Positions 1-9,863 of a stretch of 64,000 bases of DNA are shown here, one piece after another. Origin of the DNA: Cotesia glomerata. Taxonomy: Eukaryota > Arthropoda > Insecta > Hymenoptera > Braconidae. Positions within the stretch are counted from its first letter, which is position 1, and every line of letters begins with the position of its first letter. Position numbers and translations under genes: made by a program. The notes beneath the pieces are model-generated. The model did not search any database, was not told where the DNA came from, and was given only the letters and a program-made list of their open reading frames with translations. The stretch lies in contig NC_058161.1 in NCBI RefSeq assembly GCF_020080835.1, positions 13,759,103-13,823,102 of the forward strand, written 5' to 3'.

Positions 1-159
1 ATTAATTAATTAGTCAATTAATGAAAGAATTTGTTTCTTTGATTGTTGACAAATGACTCTGTTTACTGTTTACTCCTTTAATCCTGTTTGCTGGGACGAG
101 AATAGAAGCGAGACAGATTGCGAAAGAAATCAAGCAGTCCGAGTATGGAATTAATGGTT

Positions 160-1388
160 CCCTAGCGGTTTCGGTGCCACCGATAAAACTCTGTAGAAAC
201 TCGTCCGAAACTCAGCGTAACGACGGAGTATAGTCAGCGCATATGGGAAGTAAACTCGGAGTATTGTGTGCAGTTGTGACACATAAAGACGATAGTGGTT
301 AATAGGTGTTTAATTGAGATCGTTACGGAGTTTGGTTGGAATTTTGTTGGTGTTCTCATGAAGTTTTCCCCGGGTTTTATCAGTGTTTTTACGGGTTTTC
401 TGTCGAGTTTAGTCAGCGTCTTTACCGAGCTATTGTGGAGCTTTCCAAGAGTATTTTACGAGTTTCATCGGAGTATTTGATGAATAATGAATTAAAAACC
501 GAAAAAAATAATTCGTACAGACCGGGACTCGAACCCGGACTATTTGATTTCTAGCCAAGGGCTCAATCGGTCAAGCTATCTTAGACATTATCAGTATTAA
601 CTATTTAGTCACATAATAAGACCCACCAAGTAATAAACAACACTGTCTATCTTACGGAAACCGAAAAAGTTTTGAATCGCTTTATGTATTGATAAAATTC
701 TAATTTTAGTTATGATAATATTGATTCAGTGTAACAACTGTAAACTTTTGACAATTTCATTATGATGTCATTTTTTTTATATATCATATATTTTACTTAT
801 AAACTTCATAATATATTTATTAAATAACATATTCTATGTAGATAAATATATTTCAACTTGTAAATAAATAAATTAATTAATAAAAAGTACACCGTAATTG
901 AAAAATGATTTATTTATAGTCATCTTTGTGAAATTAAAATTAATTTTCATGCCGTGAAGTATTATTAATTGCGAGTAAACTCCACAATAACACTACCAAA
1001 ACTCCGAAAAAACACCAGCGAAACGCTTATAAAGCTCCGCAAAACATTGAAAAAAACTCGACAAAAACTCCCTAGCAACTCCGAAAATACTCAACAAAAA
1101 CTCGACGAAAACGCCAAAAAAAACTCCACTGTAACTCCGAAAATATTCAACAAAAACGCGAGGAAAACTCCATAGCGACTCCGAAAAAACTCGTCAAAAA
1201 CTTCTCGAAAACTCCAATAATACACTTTTGTGACTCCGTGTCGTAACTGCACACAATACTCCTTGCATACACCTCTAAAACTCCGCGTAAACTCCGCTTA
1301 TACCCCGATTAAACTCCAAGAGGGAGTATACTCCATAGTAACTCCGCGTAAACTCCGAGTTTACTCTGAGTCGTCGATACCGCTAGGG
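160..1388. mobile_element. Non-autonomous TIR element (CCCTAGCGG ends) carrying a tRNA-like sequence
   Basis: The left end CCCTAGCGGTTTCGG (from 160) is matched in inverse by the right end ATACCGCTAGGG (ending 1388). Both ends are flanked by TT, consistent with a 2-bp target duplication. The inverted similarity runs well inside the element; for example the string around 262-282 (GTATTGTGTGCAGTTG) recurs in reverse near 1240-1260. The right half is a degenerate array of the motif AAACTCCG. There is no transposase ORF. A tRNA-like segment sits centrally at 515-586. Two elements of the same architecture lie at 33980-34883 and 35180-36147. Confidence 0.75.
515..586 (-). pseudogene. tRNA-like sequence inside TIR element
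   Basis: On the minus strand this is 72 nt with a D-arm/A-box-like block (TAGCTTGACCGATTGAGC) and a perfect T-arm/B box (CCGGGTTCGAGTCCCGG). The acceptor strands pair poorly and the anticodon stem is weak; the best loop would give anticodon AGA. A run of seven T follows within about 10 nt, as for a Pol III terminator. It is therefore probably not a working tRNA but may keep Pol III promoter activity. Confidence 0.6.
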
Positions 1389-1399
1389 TTGGAAAAAAA

Positions 1400-2240
1400 A
1401 ATTTTGTAATTTTTTAAAATTGTTAGCACCGCGACCTAGGGTTCAAAATCGCGAGTAAAATGAATATACACAACCCATAGTTATTAATATTGATTCATAA
1501 AAAAAATCGCGTTAGTAATTTATCAAATGATCTATAGATCATTAATCAAAAATTGACCTGCGGCTGATTGAGCCGTAACACGGGTCATTTTACTCGGAAG
1601 TTATAGGAGATTAAAAGTGGCCTATTAGTTTTTCTGTAAAAAAATTCCTAGATCCATTGATCACCTAATTAATCATTAATGAAAAAAGAAAGTTTTGAAT
1701 TTTTGAAAATAATTATCACCGCGACCTAGAGTTCTAAACCCCGAGTAAAATGAGCCTAAACAGCCGCTAGATATTAAAATTCCTTCTCTAAAAAAATCGC
1801 GTTAATAATTTATCAAATGATCTATAGATCATTAATCAAAAATTCACCTGCAGCGGATTGAGTCGTAAGACGTGTCATTTTACTCGGGAGTTATAGGAGA
1901 TTAAAAGTGGCCTATTAGTTTTTCTGTAAAAATATTCCTAGATCCATTAATCACCTCATTAATCATTAATTCAAAAAAAAGTTTTTAGTTTTTAGAAGTG
2001 ATTAGTACCGTGACCTAGGGTTCTAAATCTCGAGTAAAATGAGCCTAAACAACCTCTATAAATTAAAATTCCTTCTTTAAAAAAATCGTGTTAATAATTT
2101 ATCAAATGATCTATAGATCATTAATCAAAAATTGACCTGCGGCCAATCGGGTCTCGCGACGGCTCATTTTTTTCAGAATTTAAAGGAGATCAAAAGTGGT
2201 CTATTAATTTTTAAGTAAAATTATTCCCTGGCCCAAAAAT
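1400..2240. repeat. Three tandem units of palindrome-core repeat
   Basis: There are three units about 290 bp apart. Each runs from a CGACCTAGGGTTCTAAATC-like block and CCGAGTAAAATGA to TCATTTTACTCGG, so the unit has inverted ends. At its centre is the perfect palindrome AATGATCTATAGATCATT. The same family recurs about 20 times in the window, in introns and between genes. No coding potential is seen. Confidence 0.85.
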
Positions 2241-2386
2241 CGCACATTAATCACCAAAAATTCGTCAAATTAAAATTTTTTTATATAAAATACATTTGTT
2301 AAGTCTTCTGTGTCTTAAAAAAATATAAATAAATTAAATAAATAAATAAATAGACAGTCATAGGGTATAATTAAATTAATTAATAA

Positions 2387-4298
2387 TTAATGACGAGCTA
2401 GGGCAGCATAGGGCACTTCATACTGTGCCAAAGGATCTACCAGACGGCTGCTTCTTTCGTGCCACCCATCACTAACTGGAGCGTGGTAGAGTCCGTAATT
2501 GACTCCGTTGGTCGCGATTTTCTTCAATCCTTGGATAGAGGACAGCATTAGCGCCAATTTAGCAAGCAAAAGTGCTTTTCCTCCCAAGACAGCTAGGAAC
2601 TGGAAACCCATTGGGATCAAAACTGACCCCATTACTAAAACTCCCATCATTAACATTGGCATCAACTGGTTCCCTCGTTTTCTATGGTGGCGCCTTCGTC
2701 CTAAAAAATATTACTTAATTTAATATTGAAATAAAAATTATTTTATTTATTTTTTTACCTTCTACGATTTTGTTTGACTCGTCATTAAAAGCTTCAGGAT
2801 TGACAATTCTATCGATGTCAATTTTAAGAACGTGGGTCTTGAATAATCTTGCGAATCTTCCGAAGACAATTTCAGGCCAAGTTTTACCGTTAGCGCGCGC
2901 TGTGTTAAATGATTCACTGAAATAATTGAAAATAAAAAAAATTTGTTATTTTTGAAAATTATTACTACCGTGACCTAGGGTTTGAAATCCCGAGTAAAAT
3001 GAATATACACAACCCATAGTTATTAATATTGCTTCATAGAAAAAATCGCGTTAATAATTTATCAGATTATCTATAGATCATTAATCAAATTTGACCTGCG
3101 GCTGATTGAGTCGTGACACGGGTCATTTTACTCGAGAGTTATAGGAGATTAAAAGTTACCTACTAGTTTTTCTGTAAAAAAAATTCCTAGATCCATTAAT
3201 CACCTTATTAATCATAAATGAAAAAAAAAGTTTTGAATTTTTAAAAATAATTAGTACTACGACCTAGGGTTCTAAATCCCGAGTAAAATAAGCCTAAACA
3301 ATCGCTAGAGATTAAAATTCTTTCTTTAAAAAAATCTCGTTAATAATTTATCAAATGATCTATAGATCATTAATCAAATTTGACCTGCGGCTGATTGAGT
3401 CGTAACACGGGTCATTTTACTCGGGAGTTAAAGGAGATTAAAAGTAGTCTATTAGTTTTTCTGTAAAAAAATTTCTAGATCCATTAATCACCTCATTAAT
3501 CATTAATTCAAAAAAAAAGTTTTGAATTTTAAAAATGATTATTACCGCGACCTAGGGTTCTAAATCCCGAGTAAAATGAGCCTAAATAACCCCTAAGTAT
3601 TAAAATTCCTTCTTTAAAAAAATCGTGTTACTAATTTATCAAATGATCTATAGATCATTCATCAAAAATTAACCTGCGGCTGATTGGGTCGTGCGGCGGC
3701 TCATTTTTTTCAGAATTTGAAGTCGATTAAAAGTGACCTATTAATTTTTCTCTAAAATTAATAGTTGGTTTCTAAATCACTAAAATAATATTTTTTACTA
3801 AAATAATAAAAATCTCAGAATCAATCGTGCAAAAATAATTGATCTGACTTAACGGGTGTTAGCGTGCGAGTAATTACATCTCTCGCGACAAACTTCTAGG
3901 CCATATCTGACAGAATAAGTTCTCATCATTTTCCGCTTAACCAGTAATATCATCACAAACATTTAATTAACTTACTTGTAATCCGTAGCATTAGTATCGT
4001 TGAATTTCATCAAATCAACGCCGTTTATCAGAGGAATAAGTTCTTCGGAGAAAAATGCGTCCATTGCTATAACCGCTCGTTTTTGTAAGCAAAATTTAAG
4101 ACTCTCCAAAAAATCACTTTTTGCACTTTCTTTGTTATTATTAATTTTATTATTAAAACTGTTGTAATTACTAGCGCAAATTTTTAACAGCCTCGTTAGA
4201 CTCTCCGTCCAGCCTCCAGAATCTTCCGCAGTCGTCTGAGTAGCTATTAAATTAATTACCACAAAAATCGCTAAGGAAAACTTGAAAACTGCGAACAT
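2387..4298 (-). CDS. Osiris family (DUF1676) secreted/membrane protein
   Basis: The model has three exons: 3976-4298, 2759-2916 and 2387-2700, with GT-AG introns and consistent phases, giving about 264 aa. The start is the Met directly after an acceptor-like TTTCAG, so a 5'UTR intron is likely. Residues 1-22 form a signal peptide (MFAVFKFSLAIFVVINLIAT). The N-terminal part has the two-Cys region (KICAS ... FCLQKRAV) seen in Osiris proteins. Exon 2 supplies the DUF1676 middle part (GRFARLFKTHVLKIDID). Exon 3 has a basic stretch, then the hydrophobic block LIPMGFQFLAVLGGKALLLA and a short aromatic tail. Osiris proteins are insect-specific and linked to the endomembrane system and cuticle formation. 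They often occur in large clusters; only one is visible here. Intron 1 (2917-3975) is filled with palindrome-core repeats. Confidence 0.9.
2940..3775. repeat. Palindrome-core repeats, three units in Osiris intron 1
   Basis: These are the same ~290-bp-spaced units as at 1400-2240, with cores TGATCTATAGATCA near 3345-3370 and 3640-3660. The first core here is mutated (TTATCTATAGATCA). The units occupy most of Osiris intron 1. Confidence 0.8.
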
Positions 4299-4479
4299 CT
4301 GAAATAAAAAGCGAAAAAGTGTGATTTTCTTGGTCGGAAAATTAAAAAAAAATTTTCCAGGGTGTGGGGGTGGTAAAGAAGGTCGTGAGGAGTAGTTTGA
4401 GTACAAAAACGATATGGTTAGTGTTAAATTTTGCCCAGAGGGGGGGGGGTCCGCGAAAAACCGCGAATTACAAAAAAAA

Positions 4480-4990
4480 TTTTGTTATTTTTTAAAATTA
4501 TTGCAACTGCGACCTAGGGTTTGAAATCCCGAGTAAAATGAATATACACAACCCATAGTTATTAATATTGATTCATAGAAAAAATCGCGTTAATAATTTA
4601 TCAAATGATCTATAGATCATTAATTAAAAATTCACCTGCGGCTGATTGAGCCGTAACACGGGTCATTTTACTCGAGAGTTATAGGAGATTAAAAGTGGCC
4701 TATTAGTTTTTCTGAAAAAAAATTCCTAGATCCATTAATCACCTCATTAATCATTAATGAAAAGAAAAAGTTTTGAATTTTTAAAAATAATTATTACCGC
4801 GACCTAGGGTTCTAAATCCCGAGTAAAATGAGCCCATACAACCCCTAGATATTAAAATTACTTCTTTAAAAAAATCGCGTTAATAATTTATCAAATGATC
4901 TATAAATCATTAATCAAAAATTCACCTGTGGCCAATCGGGTCGTGCGACGGCTTATTTTTTTCAGAATTTAAAGGAGATTAAAAATAACG
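4480..4990. repeat. Palindrome-core repeats, two units upstream of Osiris
   Basis: Two further units of the same family lie just upstream of the Osiris start. The second unit has a mutated core (TGATCTATAAATCA). Confidence 0.8.
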
Positions 4991-4999
4991 GCTTTTTGT

Positions 5000-6400
5000 A
5001 GCTCACTTACGGAGAAGGCCCAAAAAAATAAAAAAATAAAATTTATTTACCTTTTATCGATTAATAACACTGGTATAAATATTTATTTATTGGTTAATAA
5101 ATAAAAGAAAACTAAATTAGATGTTCACGATAAGAACTCCGGCGACTCACTGGCAAAAAAGAGACTGAGTCGGTTATTTATGTCCGCAAATAGGCTAATA
5201 TGTCACCGTAATATGTAATGTCTATTATACTTAACTGTATGAGAAATATGTGTATTGAGTATTTATTGATATAGAAAAAAATAAAATAAAACGGGGTAGC
5301 GGTCTGAACTTTATGTCCGGCCAAGCTAACATGTAATTTAAATGGAATTAAATTATTACGTTGACGGCATTGTTATCGGTAGTAATTTAATGATCTACCC
5401 ACCCGTATTAATTTTTTTTAGAAAAAAATTGATATTTACCGATCTGATATAGAAATCGGCACTTTTTTTTCGATAGATCGGGTCTACAGAGCACCTCGGA
5501 GCTGAGGATACCAAAAGATCGGCACTTTTTAGAAATATCGGTATGGAACTTCCAGGACTTAACATCAAGCATTTATTAATTTTTGTTAAGGTTCTAAACT
5601 TTTATTGGGTTTTTCTCAGCTTTGTTCTGATGAAATTCGGGGTTATATACGTCATTTCACGCAGAATTTTATGGAAAATAAGGTAAGAGGATTACTTTTT
5701 CAATAAAAAATTTTTCTGACCCCCTAAACCGGGTTAAAACGGCTCCAAGAGTTGTTAATAGTATCTGACATAAATGTAACTAATTTTTTTTTAGTTATTT
5801 TCAAATTTCCGGGTTAAATATCGAGTTTAGGAAAAACCAATGAGACATTTTTTATAGAGGACTAAATTTCCTACAAAAAATCTCTAAAAATGACTAAAAT
5901 TAAAAAATTTCTCGAATTCATTATAATTTAATCCTAATTTATTATTAAAAGTTTATATTTAACTAATTTGTAAAGAAAAGTTTTTTTAATCAATAAGAAA
6001 ATCGATTTTTCTCTCCTAGTAACTTTTCAGCCGTACTAACTTGTATCCGGGTCAAATGTTGTTTTAACAGTTTTAACAACAAATTCATTTAATGTTTGTT
6101 ATTAACTAACATATTTATTATTATAGTTTTAAGAAGAAATTTTGTTTATGTTCGTTATTAATTAACACCTAAGTTTATCAAGATCGTGTTGTCAGCAAGC
6201 TAAATCCTTTATTTGTCTTTTTTAATTAGTTTTTTTTTAATTATCCTAAATAATTAATAGTTAAATATATAAACAATAATGTTTGTAAGGTTGAAATAAT
6301 ATAAAAGTCTTTTTAATAAACAACTTGATGTAGACGATTTAGTACTTGTCCCACCAGTGACAAATGCCTGTGCCACCAGTCGCAATAAAAACAAATTTTT
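5000..6400. repeat. Intergenic dispersed repeat between Osiris and Apc
   Basis: No gene is seen. Part of this stretch (about 5440-5960) is repeated in inverted orientation near 53940-54775. Shared blocks include the GATCGGCACTTTTTAGAAATATCGG region and the CTCAGCTTTGTTCTGATGAAA region. Another short related piece lies near 7650-7760. Neither copy has coding potential. Confidence 0.65.
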
Positions 6401-6549
6401 AACTTCCCGCTACGAAAATCGAAGATTTTCAAAAATCGGGAAGTTATTGTTTTCACCCCGTTTTGCAAAAATCGAGTTTTCATCAGATCTCGACGTTTGA
6501 AGGTCACAGGAAGCTTCCCTGACTATCCCCGCGAGGTTGTCACGGCGTC

Positions 6550-6633
<84 letters not shown>

Positions 6634-7317
6634 TATGTGAACCGCTTATAACTTTTGAACGGCTTGACCGATTTCATCGCGGTTGGTGCCATTCGAAAGG
6701 GCTTGACCAAACTTAGATTTTGAAAACTATTTGGACCGATTCAAATCAATAGATTTTGAGAAATCTTCAAAAAACTGAAAAAAAAATTTTTTCAAATGTG
6801 GTTTTTTTGGAATAACTTTTAAACAGCTTAATAGTTCAATTCCAAAAACTTATCAGCTCTTAACCTCAAAAAACCACGTCGATCGCCACCAGTCCGGTCA
6901 AAATCGGTTGATTCATTCGAGAGATATCGTGAACGAAAGAAAACCGAAAAAAGTGTTTTTTCGGAATAACTCCAAAATTCCTAGCGCGATCAATTCAAAA
7001 TTTGAGATTCTTTGTGAGGCTTAAAAACTGCGTCGAATGCTTCTAACCGCGTAAAAATCGGTTTATTCATTCAAAAGTTATTGTGGTTTAAAAATTCAAA
7101 AAATAGTGTCTTATCAAATCTCTATCAGACTTTTGAGCTCGAAGAGCTTTAAAGGATAGGAAAGCAATCTCTTTGAGCTCGGAGAGCTCAAAATAACCCA
7201 TAAATTGTATTTTTGAGCTCGAAGAGCTCAAAAACGTCATTGGTGCAATTTTAAGCGCCTAAGTATGAAATTAGCGGGAAGTTGCAGGGATAGCCTTCAG
7301 GGTCAACCGTTTTTCTA
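6401..7317. mobile_element. ~0.9-kb element with internal GT microsatellite, copy 1
   Basis: A near-identical inverted copy lies at 24555-25449. One end has an inverted repeat (AACTTCCCG ... CGGGAAGTT, 6401-6445). The middle holds a (GT)n tract. The other end has palindromes of the type GAGCTCGAAGAGCTC and closes with GGTCAACCGTTTTTCTAA. The architecture (subterminal inverted repeats, internal microsatellite, no long TIR) resembles non-autonomous Helitron/helentron (DINE/HINE) elements. That classification is inference. Confidence 0.7.
6554..6629. repeat. (GT)n microsatellite
   Basis: About 38 uninterrupted GT dinucleotides lie inside the 6401-7317 element. The equivalent position in the inverted copy also has the tract (AC on the plus strand, 25245-25288). 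Confidence 0.95.
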
Positions 7318-8166
7318 ATTTTTTTAATTGTTTCTACGTAGGCAATCAGTCTAATTCTTCATAATATTCAATGTGTTGTAGGATTAATTTTCGAGGGAAG
7401 TATTTTTTAAAAGTTTAGTGCTCGAACTGACAATTGGACTTTAAGTATACCTGTGGTAAGAGAGAAGGATTTATTTTTAGTCCCACTAGTCACACTCAGT
7501 CAAATTATAATTACGAGAAACTTAAAAAGTAATGGAGGTTTGTTGACATAGGGATCTTGTTAATTAGTTATTCTTCTATATTATAAGATAAATTTTACTA
7601 TAGTATAAATTTCCCGTTCTTTTTATTTTAAATCCTTTATTACTCCGCTTAATTCCATCAAAAGTATATTAGACTTATATACATCATTTCACGCGGAATT
7701 AAATACTTTACAACCCTTCAGCTGCAATTTTCCAAAAAAAAATTTTTTTGACCCCCAAAATTAGGAAAAACTTAAAATTAAAAAAATAATTTTTTTTTAG
7801 TGTATAAAAATTTTTATTGATCCAAAAAAAAATTATTAACATTAACTAGCAATCACAGTAATTGAACGTCATATATTTTCTACTAGGGGTGTGCAAAAAA
7901 AATAATCAATAAAAATTTGACCCTGAAATTTTGTTTGTTTATTTATTTTGTGAAATTATTATCAATTAATCTATTTTCGTACCTACAAATTACACTAACC
8001 AAAAAAATTGTTCGTAATTTATTTGACATTTACTGTAACTTAAATATAGCTTAACAGTTAGCGCCAATTATCTTTAATAACCAAAACAAACAAAAAAATT
8101 ATAATTATTGTTACCCTTTAATGCCTAACAATGCACACCCCTTAATAAATAAATTCTAATTTAACT
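7318..8166. other. Intergenic stretch downstream of Apc, no gene seen
   Basis: This is AT-rich sequence with a fragment around 7650-7760 related to the 5440-5960 repeat. I see no ORF with protein-like composition. Confidence 0.6.
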
Positions 8167-9831
8167 CTATTCCGAATTCGAATTGAAGGACAGATTACTT
8201 ATCCCGGAAATAACAGAAAAATTACACGGAGTGTCTTCCGTTGCAAAGTTTGCCATTTCGTCGGTGAGTACGATCGGCTCGTAGCTTTTCATCCTGGGGG
8301 AAAACGTCCTTAAAGTTCCGTTGAGCGGGTACCTCGGTCCTCGCTCCTCATTCAGAAAATTCACGTTAGGAACCTGAAATCCAAAAAAGTTTCCTTATTC
8401 CAAATCTCTGCCCAAAATTAAAACTTCAATTTTCCGCCTTCAGAAAGCTTGGAGGTAATTTTTAACCAGCTTGTCATGATCCTGAGAAAATTCCCTTTAA
8501 TTTGAGTACCCACTCGATTTTTTTGAAAATCCGAAATTTTGGAAAATCCCAAAAATTTTCCGAATTTTCGGATTTTCCGAAAAATCGACTGGGTACTCAA
8601 TGTAAAGCTATTTTTCTCAGGATTATTATGCACTGCTTAGAATTTTCCTCCGAGCCTCCGTAGGGAGTAAATCCGCCTAATCTCCCAAAATTTTGTAAAA
8701 TTTTCAAAATTTACGGATTTTTGGAAAAATTGATTGGGTACTCAAATTCAAGCTATTTTCCTCAAGATTATCATGCACTGCTTAGAATCCCTTTTTCCAG
8801 CCTTCGGGAGGCTCGGAGGGAATTTTTAACCAGCTTATCATAATCTTGAGAAAATTCCCTTTAATTGGAGTACCCACTCGATTTTTTCAAAAATTCCAAA
8901 AATTGGGAAAATTTGGAAAATTCCAAAATTTCTGCCCAAAATTAAAACTTTAATTTTCTACCTCCAGGAGGCTCGGAGGATATTTTTAACCAGCTTATCA
9001 TAATCGTAAAAAAATACCCTTTAATTTGAGTACCCACTCGATTTTTCCAAAAATCCAAAAATTCCAAAAATTTTCTAAGTTTTCCGAATTTTTGGAATTT
9101 CTAAAAAATCGACTGGGTACTCAAACAAAAGCTCTTTTCCTCAAGATTGCCATACCCATGTTAAGAATTATTGAAAATTCAAAAAATTTGTAAATTTTTT
9201 GGAATTTTCCAAATTTTCCAAAAAATCGACTAGGTACTCAAACAAAAGCTCTTTCCCTCCAAATTACCATACCCCGCTTATAATCCCCCTCTGAATCTCC
9301 TGAACCTCTTAAATTCTCCTAACCTCCCAAACCTTCCAAAATTTTCCAAAAAATCGACTAGGTACTCAAACAAAAGCTCTCTCCTTCCAGATCACTATAT
9401 TCTGCTTATAATCCCCCTCCAAGCCTCCTGAAACTCTTAAATCCTCCTAACCTCCCAAACCTCCCAAAAAACCGACTAGGTACTCCAACAAAAGCTCTTT
9501 CCCCCACTATCATCCCCCACTTCTTAAAATCCCCCTCCGAGCCTCCTGAACCTTATAACCCTCCCTTTTAACCTCCACTATCAAACTTACCTTCGGAACA
9601 GCGGACCTAATACACTCCGCCAGAATATTCTCCTCTTCATCCTCGGAAAGACTTAAACTATCCACCGAAGGCGACTTTTGTTCCTGCCTCGAAGTTGTCG
9701 GCTTGTCATTCAGAACTCTGCCTTTAGGCATCGCGGACTCTATACACTCCGCCAGAATCGCGTCATCATCTTCCTCCGAATCAAAGGAATTATTTCCTTC
9801 CTCCTCTTCTTCTTCTTCCTCCTCCTCCTCC

Positions 9832-9863
<32 letters not shown>

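Noticed and set aside
515..586. The three tRNA-like sequences as functional tRNA genes
   Set aside because: Acceptor and anticodon stems are poorly paired, unlike the fully paired tRNA-Glu at 49097-49168, so they are listed as tRNA-like pseudogenes.
969..1175. Lys/Asn/Thr-rich 68-codon frame
   Set aside because: It is translation of the AAACTCCG motif array inside the TIR element.
1400..4990. Regularly spaced palindromic repeats as a CRISPR-like array
   Set aside because: The units are ~290 bp apart, have inverted ends and occur scattered in eukaryotic introns; spacers are homologous to each other.
6313..6507. Reading frame with the same peptide (MTFKRRDLMKTRFLQNG...) as at 25343-25537
   Set aside because: Both lie in the end of the same repeat element. 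The identity reflects recent element copies; the frames run into different flanks and include microsatellite-adjacent sequence.
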